Source: Dehalococcoidia bacterium
Lineage (GTDB): Bacteria; Chloroflexota; Dehalococcoidia; UBA6926
Assembly (NCBI GenBank): GCA_029941095.1
Contig: JAPYRO010000010.1
Coordinates: forward strand, 1 to 16,659
Direction of reading: 5' to 3'
DNA: 16,659 nucleotides
In this document: positions 1 to 8,388 of the stretch, in pieces
Position numbering within the stretch: the first letter of the stretch is position 1
Layout: each line of letters opens with the position of its first letter
Program-made: the position numbers and the translations under genes
The notes under the pieces: model-generated
Database searches by the model: none
Seen by the model: only the letters and a program-made list of their open reading frames with translations
Told to the model about the DNA's origin: nothing

Positions 1-2
1 TA

Positions 3-809
3 CAACAACCGGGGATTGGTCTATTACGAGCTGAGTTTATTGTAGCCAGGATCGGGGAGCATCCAAGGCTGATGCTTGAAGAGGGCCGAGGTTCCGAATT
101 TACAGAGAAATTAGCGGAAGGGTTAACTTCTTTCGCAGCAGCATTTGATCCTAGACCAGTTATTTACCGAGCAACAGATTTTAAAACTAATGAATATAGA
201 AATCTTAGAGGCGGAGATAGATTTGAACCCGAGGAAGAGAACCCGATGATCGGGTATCGTGGAGCAGCGAGATATATTAAAGAGCCTGACTTATTCGCTA
301 TAGAAATAGAGGCCGTCAAGCAAGTTAGGGAAAAATATAAGAACTTACATGTGATGATACCTTTTGTACGCACCGTGGATGAACTAGTTCATACAAAGTC
401 TTTGTTAGAGCAATATGGACTAAAAAGAGGTGAAGATGGGTTCAAACTATGGATGATGGCAGAAGTTCCATCCAATGTTTTACTTTTAGACAAGTTTATA
501 GATGTTGGGATTGATGGAGTTTCTATAGGATCTAATGATCTTACCCAATTAGTTCTTGGTGTTGACAGAGATAGCGCAACTTTGGTTCAAGATTTTGATG
601 AGCGAAACGAAGCCGTTATGTATTCTTTGGAGCACATAATTACCACTGCAAAAAAGAGAGGGATTACCTGTTCGATATGTGGTCAAGCCCCAAGCTTTTT
701 TCCAGATCTTACTGCCAAATTAGTTGAATGGGGCATTACATCAGTTAGCGTATCTCCTGATGTTATTAATAAAACACGTCAAATTGTTTTTGATTGTGAA
801 AATAACTAA
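3..809 (+). CDS. ppsA: Phosphoenolpyruvate synthase, C-terminal part (5' end outside window)
   Basis: This is the last 268 codons of a pyruvate, water dikinase, which converts pyruvate and ATP to PEP, AMP and phosphate. The reading frame is open from the first bases, so the gene starts upstream of the window. It covers the PEP/pyruvate-binding TIM-barrel domain. Visible motifs are GIGLLRAEF near the window edge, FKTNEYRNLRGG and ENPMIGYRGAARYI, then SIGSNDLTQLVLGVDRDS, and CSICGQAPS near the C-terminus. The second Cys of that last motif (codon 678-680) aligns with the catalytic Cys of E. coli PpsA. The FKTNEY and ENPM-GYRGA motifs favour PpsA over PpdK or enzyme I of the PTS. The family is usually about 750-800 residues, so roughly one third is present. 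The PEP it makes is a substrate of the AroA encoded downstream. Confidence 0.93.
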   Translation, partial: QQPGIGLLRAEFIVARIGEHPRLMLEEGRGSEFTEKLAEGLTSFAAAFDPRPVIYRATDFKTNEYRNLRGGDRFEPEEENPMIGYRGAARYIKEPDLFAIEIEAVKQVREKYKNLHVMIPFVRTVDELVHTKSLLEQYGLKRGEDGFKLWMMAEVPSNVLLLDKFIDVGIDGVSIGSNDLTQLVLGVDRDSATLVQDFDERNEAVMYSLEHIITTAKKRGITCSICGQAPSFFPDLTAKLVEWGITSVSVSPDVINKTRQIVFDCENN

Positions 810-859
810 TTAATAGAAGACAGAAAGCTTTGGCTATTCCCTCATCTAAGTGTTAGCAA

Positions 860-875
860 TCCAATAATTATTGGA
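860..875. repeat. 16-nt perfect palindrome over the site-2 protease ribosome binding site
   Basis: The bases tccaataattattgga read identically on both strands. The right arm overlaps the GGAG Shine-Dalgarno (873-876) of the protease gene. It could be an operator-like site or a small RNA structure covering the ribosome binding site, but in AT-rich DNA one such palindrome per window is not far from chance. Confidence 0.3.
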
Positions 876-882
876 GAAAAAA

Positions 883-1617
883 TTGGCGTTATTATTTTAT
901 CAAATAGTTTCTAGGGATCCTTCTTTACAAACATTCGTGATATTGCCAGTTATCCTTATTACATTCAGTAGTGCTTTGTTATTCGCTTTATCTGTACACG
1001 AATTCGGGCATGCTTTTATCGCGTATAAATTGGGGGATAGAACGGCGAAAATTTCTGGGCGGCTCTCGCTGAATCCTATAAGGCACCTAGACCCTTTGGG
1101 TAGTTTAATGTTTCTGCTCGTAGGTTTTGGCTGGGGTAAGCCAGTACCAGTTGATATAGTAGCGCTAAATAACTCGCTCAGGGACCTCGCATTTGTCTCC
1201 CTGGCTGGGCCTGCTTCGAACTTTTTATTTGCGTTGTTCCTTGGGTTATTTGCCCGCTTTTTTTCTATACCAATATTGCCGTTCAGTTATGCTCTAGACC
1301 CTCAATTCATATATATCAACATTACGAACCCGTTGGTATGGTTAGGATCCTTTTTATCTTTTAGCATAGTTTACAATATCGTTCTAGGTACGTTTAACTT
1401 AATTCCTCTTGCGCCCCTAGATGGATCGAAAATTCTAATTGGGGTTTCACCAAGAAAATTTTTACCCCAAATCTTCATTCTTGAAAGATATGGACCTTTT
1501 GTTTTAATGGTTTTAGTTGGGCTTGATTTATTCTTTGGAGTCAGTACGATTTGGCGTATCGTATTTCCACCGGTATATTTGTTTAGTCAAGTAGTAGTTG
1601 GATATTCTCTTATATGA
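883..1617 (+). CDS. Site-2 protease family (M50) membrane metalloprotease
   Basis: This is an intramembrane zinc protease of the M50 family, short SpoIVFB/S2P-like type without an obvious PDZ domain; the substrate is unknown. The zinc motif HEFGH (H39, E40, H43) lies in the first hydrophobic segment. The third ligand is D180 in the LDG motif (APLDGSK), in a later hydrophobic segment. GRLSLNPIRHLDPLGS and the AGPASN motif between them are typical of this family. The protein is mostly membrane segments, 244 residues, a normal length. I start at TTG 883 because GGAG (873-876) lies 6 nt before it; the in-frame TTG at 871 would place that GGAG inside the gene. This is the only gene in the window with a TGA stop, and TAA follows five codons later. 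A 73-bp gap separates it from ppsA. Confidence 0.88.
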   Translation: MALLFYQIVSRDPSLQTFVILPVILITFSSALLFALSVHEFGHAFIAYKLGDRTAKISGRLSLNPIRHLDPLGSLMFLLVGFGWGKPVPVDIVALNNSLRDLAFVSLAGPASNFLFALFLGLFARFFSIPILPFSYALDPQFIYINITNPLVWLGSFLSFSIVYNIVLGTFNLIPLAPLDGSKILIGVSPRKFLPQIFILERYGPFVLMVLVGLDLFFGVSTIWRIVFPPVYLFSQVVVGYSLI

Positions 1618-1649
1618 AAATGTTTTGAATAATAGAATTGAGGTCTGAT

Positions 1650-2636
1650 ATGCATAAAATAGCGATAATAGGTTTAGGGCAAATAGGAGCTTCAATTGGA
1701 TTGGGGCTGAGATCAAAAATTAAAGGAATTGAAATTACTGGTCATGACATTGAACCTACAACAGCGGGAAAAGCAAGAAAGATTGGGGCCGTAGATAAAA
1801 TTTCATACAGTTTGCCCAAATCTTTAGAAGGGGCTTCTATTGTAATTATTTGTGTCCCTGTAGAAGCAGTCAAACAAATCTTTGAGGAAATAGCTACAAG
1901 TTTAGAAGAAGGTACCATTGTTACCGATACGTCTTCTACCAAAATACAAGTTATGCAATGGGCTGAAGAAATACTGCCAAAAACCGTGGATTTCATTGGA
2001 GGGCATCCTATGGCTGGAGTCGAGACCCCTGGTATTGACGGAGCTGAAGAAGGACTATTTGAGGGTGCAACTTATGGTATATTCCCACCAGTTGATGTTC
2101 GACCTGAATCAATTGATGCTATCGTGAGTTTAATTAGTATTCTTAAAGCAAAACCGCTTTTTATTGATCCTGTTGAGCATGACAGTTTAGTTGCAGGAGT
2201 AAGTCATCTCCCTATAGCACTATCGATCAATCTTATTAATGCGACAACTCAATCTCCAAGTTGGCGGGAAATGTCTAGGCTCGCTGCAGGTAGTTTTAGA
2301 GATGTCTCTCGTTTAGCCTCTGGATCAGTTGATATGCATCATTCGATATTTTCAACTAATCGTGACTCAATTTTAAGATGGCTTGATAGTTTTGATATAC
2401 ATTTGAAAGAGTTCCGAAAAGCCGTTGAAGAGGGTGGAGATGATCTAAGGGATCTTCTAGAAACTGCTTATCAGTCACGTTCTGATTGGTTATCAGGTAA
2501 AGTTGAGAGTGATAACAGTATGGATAATGTACCAACCGCAAGTGAAAATATGTTGGGAATGCTTGGTGGCGATAAACTTGCGCAATTGAGCCGAAAGTTC
2601 GATAAAGATTCTAAAGATAAACCTTTAGGGCGTTAG
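1650..2636 (+). CDS. tyrA: Prephenate dehydrogenase (TyrA family)
   Basis: It oxidatively decarboxylates prephenate (or arogenate) with NAD(P)+ in tyrosine synthesis, in the cytoplasm. The N-terminal Rossmann motif is GLGQIGASIG (residues 8-17). GGHPMAG around H119 is the family's substrate-site signature, followed by GIDGAEEGLFEGATY and SHLPIALSINL in the helical dimerisation domain. At 328 residues it is slightly longer than the minimal enzyme; the last 40 or so residues look poorly conserved and no ACT domain is evident. ATG 1650 is chosen because GAGG (1640-1643) lies 6 nt upstream; an in-frame TTG at 1638 would overlap that site. It ends 8 bp before aroA, so the two are very probably co-transcribed. 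Whether it prefers prephenate or arogenate cannot be read from the sequence. Confidence 0.9.
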   Translation: MHKIAIIGLGQIGASIGLGLRSKIKGIEITGHDIEPTTAGKARKIGAVDKISYSLPKSLEGASIVIICVPVEAVKQIFEEIATSLEEGTIVTDTSSTKIQVMQWAEEILPKTVDFIGGHPMAGVETPGIDGAEEGLFEGATYGIFPPVDVRPESIDAIVSLISILKAKPLFIDPVEHDSLVAGVSHLPIALSINLINATTQSPSWREMSRLAAGSFRDVSRLASGSVDMHHSIFSTNRDSILRWLDSFDIHLKEFRKAVEEGGDDLRDLLETAYQSRSDWLSGKVESDNSMDNVPTASENMLGMLGGDKLAQLSRKFDKDSKDKPLGR

Positions 2637-2644
2637 AGGAAATA

Positions 2645-3958
2645 ATGGATCTATCTTTACTAAAACCAAAGAGTTTCAAAGGAGAGATTAAAACTCCAGG
2701 AGATAAATCGATTGCCCACAGAGCTTTAATTCTAAATTCTCTTGGTTCAGGCCAAGCCAACATATCTAATTTCCCTCGAGCTCAGGACACAATTGCAACA
2801 TTAAAAGCGATGGGAACTTTGGGAATGGATATTGTTCAAGAAAGTATTGACTCTAAAGGAGTATCAAGCAATCTAGTAATTAAGAGTAGTGGGATAAATT
2901 CATTCAAAGAGCCATCCTCATACTTAGATGCACAAAACAGTGGTACTTTGATGCGTCTTCTTTTGGGCGTTCTTTCAGGGTCTTTAATATCCGCTGTAGT
3001 ATCTGGAGACGCATCTCTTAGCAAGCGCCCCATGGGCAGGATTGTACAGCCTCTAAAGTTGATGGGTGCAAATATTGAAGGTGAAGCAGGAGGTGAATTT
3101 CCACCAATAAGTGTTGAGGGTGCTAAATTAAAAGGCATTAATTACGATATGCCAATCGCAAGTGCTCAATTGAAGTCGGCTCTGTTAATTGCAGGTTTAT
3201 CTGCTGAAGGCAAAACACAAATCACCGAACCAAATATATCAAGAAACCATACAGAAAATATGCTAATCGATATGGGGATTCACGTCCATAACGAAAGTAT
3301 TACAAATAAGATTATTATTTCCCCAGGTATCCCTAACATGATTGACGTAGAAATCCCTTCTGATTTTAGTTCTGCTGCACCATGGATTGTTGGAGGCCTT
3401 ATACATGATGATAGCGAGATAGTTATAAAAGACGTTGGTATTAACGAAACTCGTACTGGGCTTTTAGATGTATTGCGGGAAATGGGTGCTAAGATCTCTA
3501 TTGAACAGACGACTGAGAATTCGAAGGAACCTGTAGCAGATATTATTGTGAGCTCAAGTGATTTGAAAGGAATCGAAATTCAAGGAGAAATTATACCTAG
3601 GTTGATAGATGAGTTACCTCTTATTGCTGTAGCTGCGACCCAGGCAGAAGGGATCACTACAATACGAGATGCTGCTGAATTGCGTGTTAAAGAGAGTGAT
3701 CGCATTAAGAATACGGTAATTGCTTTGAATAGACTAGGAGCTCGGGTTGAGGAGCAGGACGATGGCATGGTAATCTACGGTAAGGGAAAATTAAAGGGAG
3801 GTATCCTAAACTCAGAGGGAGACCATCGGTTAGCAATCGCATGGGCTGTAGCTTCTTTAGTGAGTGATGGAGAAGTGGTTATCCAAGATTCAGATGCGAC
3901 CCAGGTTTCGTACCCGAATTTTTGGTCAGATTTTTTGGCGGTTGCGTCAACAAACTAG
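2645..3958 (+). CDS. aroA: 3-phosphoshikimate 1-carboxyvinyltransferase (EPSP synthase)
   Basis: This enzyme joins PEP and shikimate-3-phosphate to make EPSP, the sixth step of the shikimate pathway. Motifs along the two-domain inside-out barrel are PGDKSIAHRAL (K21, S22, R26), NSGTLMRLL (residues 98-106), DASLSKRPMGRI, DFSSAAPW, RVKESDRI and EGDHRLAIAWAVASL near the C-terminus. The 437-residue length is normal. Gly100 in NSGT aligns with Gly96 of the E. coli enzyme. The residues just before it read DAQ where DCG or LGN is more usual. A good ribosome binding site (AGAGGA) sits just before ATG 2645, overlapping the tyrA stop region. Adjacency to tyrA and proximity to ppsA make a coherent aromatic amino acid group. 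Confidence 0.96.
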   Translation: MDLSLLKPKSFKGEIKTPGDKSIAHRALILNSLGSGQANISNFPRAQDTIATLKAMGTLGMDIVQESIDSKGVSSNLVIKSSGINSFKEPSSYLDAQNSGTLMRLLLGVLSGSLISAVVSGDASLSKRPMGRIVQPLKLMGANIEGEAGGEFPPISVEGAKLKGINYDMPIASAQLKSALLIAGLSAEGKTQITEPNISRNHTENMLIDMGIHVHNESITNKIIISPGIPNMIDVEIPSDFSSAAPWIVGGLIHDDSEIVIKDVGINETRTGLLDVLREMGAKISIEQTTENSKEPVADIIVSSSDLKGIEIQGEIIPRLIDELPLIAVAATQAEGITTIRDAAELRVKESDRIKNTVIALNRLGARVEEQDDGMVIYGKGKLKGGILNSEGDHRLAIAWAVASLVSDGEVVIQDSDATQVSYPNFWSDFLAVASTN

Positions 3959-3982
3959 AAAATATTGGAAGGGAGATCGATT

Positions 3983-4282
3983 ATGGTATTAGGGCCTGAG
4001 ATACTTCATGTGGGGTTTGGTAATCACGTAGCGATGAACAGAGTGATCGCAATTGTAGCGCCAGGATCGGCTCCAACCAAACGCTTGATTCAAGAAGGTA
4101 GAGCTCGTAATGCTGTGCTTGATATGACTAATGGTCGGAGAACGAAAGCTGTATTGATCGTCGATAGCGGTCATATAGTTCTCGCAGCTATAAACCCAGA
4201 AACAGTTGCCGGCCGCCTTTCATCTTTTAGGCAGAATGGGCAGGTACCTGATTCATCCAACTCTGAGACAGTGTTTGATTAA
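3983..4282 (+). CDS. remA: RemA/DUF370 family DNA-binding regulator
   Basis: This is a 99-residue member of the RemA (formerly DUF370, YlzA) family. In Bacillus subtilis RemA is an oligomeric DNA-binding activator of biofilm-matrix and osmoprotection genes. The match runs over nearly the whole length: HVGFGNHVAMNRVIAIV, then SAPTKRLIQEGRARNAVLD, GRRTKAVLIVDSGHIVL and INPETVAGRLSS. The last 15 or so residues are a variable tail. ATG 3983 is used because AGGGAG (3970-3975) lies 7 nt upstream; the in-frame TTG at 3965 would precede that site. It lies 24 bp after aroA and 4 bp before gmk, an order (remA-gmk) shared with Firmicutes, which supports the call. What it regulates in this organism is unknown. 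Confidence 0.9.
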   Translation: MVLGPEILHVGFGNHVAMNRVIAIVAPGSAPTKRLIQEGRARNAVLDMTNGRRTKAVLIVDSGHIVLAAINPETVAGRLSSFRQNGQVPDSSNSETVFD

Positions 4283-4286
4283 AGAA

Positions 4287-4877
4287 ATGGCTGCTAGCCC
4301 ACCTTTGGTCGTTATAACTGGCCCATCAGGGGTGGGTAAAGACACTATCCTGGATATTCTGATTAAAGACTTACCAAATTTATATGTTCCTATTACTGCT
4401 ACTACGAGGAAGCCTAGACTTAACGAAATTCATGGCATTGATCAATTATTTTACGATAACAAAGAGTTTGATTTACTTATAGAGAATGATTCTTTAATTG
4501 AATGGGCTGAAGTTTATGGAGAACGATACGGAGTTCCGAAATCTCAAGTAGATGACGCACGTTTATTGGGGAAAGATATTATTGTTCGGACAGATGTTCA
4601 GGGAGCTTTTAATATAAGAAACTATGACTCGTTGTCAGTACTTATTTTCATATCTCCTCCTTCATTGGATAGCCTAGAGGAGCGGATCAAATCTAGAGGA
4701 GGAAACAGCGTTGCACAGATACAAAGTAGACTTTCTGCAGCAAAAGACGAAATCGAAAAGGCCGATCTATTTGATTATGTAATAGTAAACAAAACGGATA
4801 ATCTAGATGAAACGGTTAGAGAACTCAAGGTCATCCTTGCTGCTTTGAGATTTTCTATTGATGGTAATAAGATTTAA
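4287..4877 (+). CDS. gmk: Guanylate kinase
   Basis: It phosphorylates GMP to GDP with ATP, an essential step of guanine nucleotide synthesis. The P-loop is GPSGVGKDT (residues 12-20), with Asp in place of the more common Ser after the Lys, while the following Thr is kept. GMP-binding motifs are TTRKPRLNEIHGIDQLFYD and YGERYGVPK; the lid and adenine region carries SRGGN and RLSAAKDEIEKADLFDYVIVN. The 196-residue length is normal. ATG 4287 is preferred; an in-frame TTG at 4206 would add 27 residues lying entirely inside remA and resembling no family. The ribosome binding site is weak (AAAG), so translation may be coupled to remA, whose stop is 4 bp upstream. Confidence 0.93.
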   Translation: MAASPPLVVITGPSGVGKDTILDILIKDLPNLYVPITATTRKPRLNEIHGIDQLFYDNKEFDLLIENDSLIEWAEVYGERYGVPKSQVDDARLLGKDIIVRTDVQGAFNIRNYDSLSVLIFISPPSLDSLEERIKSRGGNSVAQIQSRLSAAKDEIEKADLFDYVIVNKTDNLDETVRELKVILAALRFSIDGNKI

Positions 4878-4880
4878 TTT

Positions 4881-4900
4881 TGGTCACGTGATCCATTTTT
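4881..4900 (+). terminator. Possible weak terminator after gmk
   Basis: TGGTC and GA(T)CCA pair with one bulged T around an ACGT loop, directly followed by five T residues. The stem is short, so this is a tentative call. It lies 3 nt after the gmk stop and before the ribosome binding site of the next gene. Confidence 0.25.
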
Positions 4901-4919
4901 ATTGAGGTATTTGGTTTAT

Positions 4920-5684
4920 ATGAAATTGATAGCGCACAGAGGGTATTCTTCGCATTTCCCTGAAAATACGATAGCGTCTTTCGACTATGCAATAAAGTCA
5001 GGGTTTAATTTTATAGAATTAGATGTGCATTTGACGGTGGATAGCGTATTGATAGTAATGCATGATCCAGATTTAGACAGAACTACTGATGGTGTGGGGT
5101 CTATAGATCGAACAACTTTAGAGCAGGTAAAGAAACTTGATGCTGGAAGTTGGTTTGAAAGTGGAGAGTCAAATAAATTGGATCAAATACAGCGAGTACC
5201 CACCCTAGAGGAGATTTTATTAAGATACTCAAACCAAGCACATATTTATATCGAAATTAAGTCAGGAGAGAGTGTTTTGCCATCGATTCTTCGAAATATA
5301 CTGGTAGCAACTAATTGGATCGATAATGGAGTATTGTTAAATCCATCTAGTGTACCCGGAGTTTCGATAATATCCTTTGATCAAGAGCAGCTTCTCAGAT
5401 CCAAAAACAAATTGCCTGAGGTAAGCCATGGTTTGCTGGTAGTTGAAGCGACTGACGAAAATATAGAAACATGTAACGCGACAGGGTTGGGCGGTCTATT
5501 TCCTTACGTTCGGTCTGCGTCAAAGACTATTATTGATAAAGCTATTGATACCGGATTATATGTGGGTGTTTGGGGGATTGAAACCGCATTAGATTTAGAG
5601 AAGGCACAATCTTTTGGGGTTCATGGAGCTACTGTGAATGATCCTATCGAAGCTTCTCGCATATTGAATAATTTCCATCAATAA
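4920..5684 (+). CDS. Glycerophosphodiester phosphodiesterase
   Basis: It hydrolyses glycerophosphodiesters (deacylated phospholipids) to glycerol-3-phosphate and an alcohol. The GDPD signature is complete: AHRGYSSHFPENT with H6, R7 and E15, ELDVHLTVDSV with metal ligands E33 and D35, and MHDPDLDRTTDG with H48. YIEIKSG follows, and the C-terminal GVHGATVNDP matches the family's end strand. It is 254 residues with no signal peptide, so probably cytoplasmic. I start at ATG 4920 because MKLIAHRGY is the usual N-terminus; GAGG (4904-4907) is then 12 nt away. An in-frame TTG at 4911 is the alternative. It converges on the transporter gene with only 11 bp between the two stop codons. Confidence 0.9.
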   Translation: MKLIAHRGYSSHFPENTIASFDYAIKSGFNFIELDVHLTVDSVLIVMHDPDLDRTTDGVGSIDRTTLEQVKKLDAGSWFESGESNKLDQIQRVPTLEEILLRYSNQAHIYIEIKSGESVLPSILRNILVATNWIDNGVLLNPSSVPGVSIISFDQEQLLRSKNKLPEVSHGLLVVEATDENIETCNATGLGGLFPYVRSASKTIIDKAIDTGLYVGVWGIETALDLEKAQSFGVHGATVNDPIEASRILNNFHQ

Positions 5685-5695
5685 CTAAAGAAAAC

Positions 5696-7393
5696 TTATA
5701 TTTTATTACTATCCAGCAGCGCAGCTCTTTTGCCTGAATCTACGTCCACCCGACTAAGGATTAATGTCCCTAAAGCTATTATAATCATTATTGATAGTAT
5801 CGCCGATCTTGTGTCAACTGTACCAGATATAATTACGTACATTATTGGCCCTATGACCGAAGAAACTTTATTGGTGAACCCAAAAAATGAGAAGAACTCA
5901 CCGCTTCTATTTTGGGGAGTCATATGTGCAAAGATGCTTCTTGCAAGAGCTTGGCTTCCACCCATAATCAAGCCTATTAATGATCCGAGAAGTAAGAATT
6001 GAGAGTTTATTGGTAAATTTAGTGGCTCCCATATAGATTTCCTCATTAAACGCGGCAACCAATCTAGAGGGCCTTTATCTAAATTTGCTTTATTGTTTGT
6101 ACCTAGGGAATTTAAGCCATCATGAGGTCCTCCCAAAATCGAAGCGCTAAACCGAGAGTATTCACTTTTTCCAACTGTTTCAATCAACAAAAGTGCTTCA
6201 TTTTCCGATATTTTTGATCTAGCAGATAGCGAGTGTGTTTCGAGATCCCACGCTGTATCTTCCAATGAGTCCGATAAATTTGGCTGAGACTCTAGTAAAT
6301 AATTATTGTCTGATTGAGAATAATGAAGTTGATAGTCATAGTCGGTGTGAGAAGAAGGTTTAAGTGGCGCCATGCCGATGCCCAAGATAATAATTATGCA
6401 CCAAATGATCAATGAAGCCATTAATGCCTTTTTTGTTGAAGACTGGTTTGCAAATAATGAAAACAATTGTGCTCCAGGAGCAGCTATAAACTGAACTAAA
6501 AGTATTGTGATCATATTAAATATTAAACTGACTCCAAGAGTATCTGCAGCGTAAGCTCCTGCAATGGAAAGAATTGTTTGAATACCATCATTAAATAGTA
6601 AAAAAGCCAATAGATATAAAAGAACGGGTTTAAAGTGTGATATTCCTTGAAAAGTTTTCCGTAGTTCACTGATTGATAATTTGATTGCTTCGATAGGAGT
6701 TAGTTTGTTTGATAATTCAGGTTTTGTTGGTTCTGGAAGAAATTTAAATGTCCACAAAGAGAACCCGAACCACCAAAGACCTATTGAAACCAAACACGCT
6801 CTTGTCATTACATCTTCTACCGCTGTATTTTGAGCAGCCATAATAACTACTAAATGTATAAGTAAAAGGAGACCCCCACCTATGTATCCGAATGCGTAAC
6901 CACGACTGCTAACGTCATCAAGAAGCTCTCTAGGAGCTAAATGAGGGAGAAAAGAGTTGTAAAAGACGAAACTTCCATTGAATCCTATGTTTGCCAATAT
7001 GAAGAAACCGAGTAACCAAGCCCAAGGGGAGTTGGTGTACACAGAAAAAAAAGTAAGGACAGTAAAAATTGAACCAGCGGCACAGTATATAATTAACAAT
7101 TTTCTTTTTATTGCAAATTTGTCAGCTAATATCCCAAGAGGGGGACTTGTGAAAGCTACTGCCAAGGCTGATATTGCTATCCCAATGCTCCACACACCAC
7201 TACTGGACAGAGTTAATCCAGCGATGGAAATCTGGCTTCCTAAAGAACGTTCGAAAAGAAATACGAAATAAACGGGGAAGATAGCTACTGTACCGCTTGT
7301 TGAGAATGCAGAATTTGCCCAGTCATACATCGACCAGGCATTAATTATTTTTCTTTGGTCTTTCCCAAGGTCTTTAATTTTTGTGAGCTTCAA
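5696..7393 (-). CDS. UMF1-type (Atg22-like) MFS transporter with large inserted loop
   Basis: This is a multi-pass major facilitator of the UMF1/vacuole-effluxer type. Bacterial members have uncertain substrates. The N-terminal NAWSMYDWANSAFSTS motif is the hallmark, and the C-terminal half carries GGSQALARSIFAHMTP and EFFSFFGFTNK, also typical. The length is 565 residues, against roughly 420-450 for minimal members. The excess is a hydrophilic, acidic insert of about 120 residues (343-463) between two membrane segments in the second half, containing SILGGPHDG and GPLDWLPRLMRKS. No recognisable domain is seen in it. Translation starts at TTG 7393, with AGGA 7 nt upstream and no better ATG. 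It lies 36 bp downstream of the reductase gene on the same strand, so it may share its transcript. Confidence 0.87.
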   Translation of the reverse strand: MKLTKIKDLGKDQRKIINAWSMYDWANSAFSTSGTVAIFPVYFVFLFERSLGSQISIAGLTLSSSGVWSIGIAISALAVAFTSPPLGILADKFAIKRKLLIIYCAAGSIFTVLTFFSVYTNSPWAWLLGFFILANIGFNGSFVFYNSFLPHLAPRELLDDVSSRGYAFGYIGGGLLLLIHLVVIMAAQNTAVEDVMTRACLVSIGLWWFGFSLWTFKFLPEPTKPELSNKLTPIEAIKLSISELRKTFQGISHFKPVLLYLLAFLLFNDGIQTILSIAGAYAADTLGVSLIFNMITILLVQFIAAPGAQLFSLFANQSSTKKALMASLIIWCIIIILGIGMAPLKPSSHTDYDYQLHYSQSDNNYLLESQPNLSDSLEDTAWDLETHSLSARSKISENEALLLIETVGKSEYSRFSASILGGPHDGLNSLGTNNKANLDKGPLDWLPRLMRKSIWEPLNLPINSQFLLLGSLIGLIMGGSQALARSIFAHMTPQNRSGEFFSFFGFTNKVSSVIGPIMYVIISGTVDTRSAILSIMIIIALGTLILSRVDVDSGKRAALLDSNKI

Positions 7394-7429
7394 TGCTAAT
7401 TCCTTTTTTATTATATATAAGTCCGCTAT

Positions 7430-8368
7430 TTATAATTCTATCTTGTTCCTTGCTTTAGTTTCTATTGGTAATAGTAAACTGTAAATATATTCGTGCACAG
7501 GCGTTGCTATTTTTGCTTTAGTTCCCAATCTTACTACTACTCCTACTTGGCTTTCCAGTTCAGATCGATGCCCGTCGATTATATCTCTCTGCATTGATGA
7601 TGTTGCTTCAAATGGTGATTGCTCTGCATATTTTATGCTATCGTGAACGACGTTCTGATTTAATTTCACTCCGAGAGCTAGTCCGACTTCGTATATTTCT
7701 TCCATTAAATTTTGTAATAATTCTCTAGATTGTTTTAGTTGCAATATTTCCCCTAAGGGGGCTCTAGTTACTGAGCCAACGGCCCCAACTGGCCCAACAA
7801 AAATCAGTTTTTCCCACATGGAAGCGGTTATATCAGGGGAAATAGAGCAGGCTAAATGCGAATTATTGAATGCGATTCCCATGTCCGACACGCGATCTGT
7901 TTTTTCACCATTGAGTTCTCCTATAACGACCAACGGTTCTGAACCGAAATGACTAATATGCCCTGGTTCTGGTATCGAACTAAATATTCTGCACATTCCT
8001 CCTAACACATGTTTGGGATCGATTATTGAACTAATTTGGCCCGGTGATTCAACACCATTTTGAAGAGGGATCACCACAGTATTTTTTCCTATCAGAGGCA
8101 ACATGGACCTTGTAGCTTTGGCTACCATCCAAGATTTCACCGTCAATATCACATAGTCAACTTGGCCAATTTGAGAAGGAGTATCTGTCGCGTATAAAGA
8201 TTTAATTTCAAAATCCCCATTTATACTCGATACTTTTAATCCGCTAGAATTGAGTGCTTTCAGATGTTTTCCTCTGGCCACCATGAAGATATCGTGCTCT
8301 CCAGATCTTATTAGTTTTCCACCAATATAAGATCCAACAGCGCCTGCTCCAAAAATAGCGATCCTCAT
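7430..8368 (-). CDS. panE: 2-dehydropantoate 2-reductase family (ApbA/PanE)
   Basis: This NADPH-dependent reductase family includes the enzyme that reduces ketopantoate to pantoate for coenzyme A synthesis. The Rossmann motif GAGAVGSYIGG (residues 7-17) binds the cofactor. LQNGVESP carries the conserved Asn, WEKLIF carries the catalytic Lys (K187), and SELESQVGVVVRLG near the C-terminus carries the conserved Glu. At 312 residues it is full length. After the Lys the sequence reads VGPVGAVGSVTRAP rather than the Asn-rich stretch of E. coli PanE. That form is common in paralogues of unproven substrate, so the family is certain but the ketopantoate activity is not. A strong GGAG lies before ATG 8368. 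It starts 20 bp after the upp stop, suggesting an upp-panE operon. Confidence 0.85.
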   Translation of the reverse strand: MRIAIFGAGAVGSYIGGKLIRSGEHDIFMVARGKHLKALNSSGLKVSSINGDFEIKSLYATDTPSQIGQVDYVILTVKSWMVAKATRSMLPLIGKNTVVIPLQNGVESPGQISSIIDPKHVLGGMCRIFSSIPEPGHISHFGSEPLVVIGELNGEKTDRVSDMGIAFNNSHLACSISPDITASMWEKLIFVGPVGAVGSVTRAPLGEILQLKQSRELLQNLMEEIYEVGLALGVKLNQNVVHDSIKYAEQSPFEATSSMQRDIIDGHRSELESQVGVVVRLGTKAKIATPVHEYIYSLLLPIETKARNKIEL

Positions 8369-8388
8369 GGTCTCTCCTATTAGTTTAG

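Noticed and set aside
4206..4286. Longer gmk start at TTG 4206
   Set aside because: The extra 27 residues lie entirely within remA and lack similarity to guanylate kinases; ATG 4287 gives the normal N-terminus.
5685..5695. Bidirectional terminator between the phosphodiesterase and transporter genes
   Set aside because: The gap is 11 bp with no inverted repeat.
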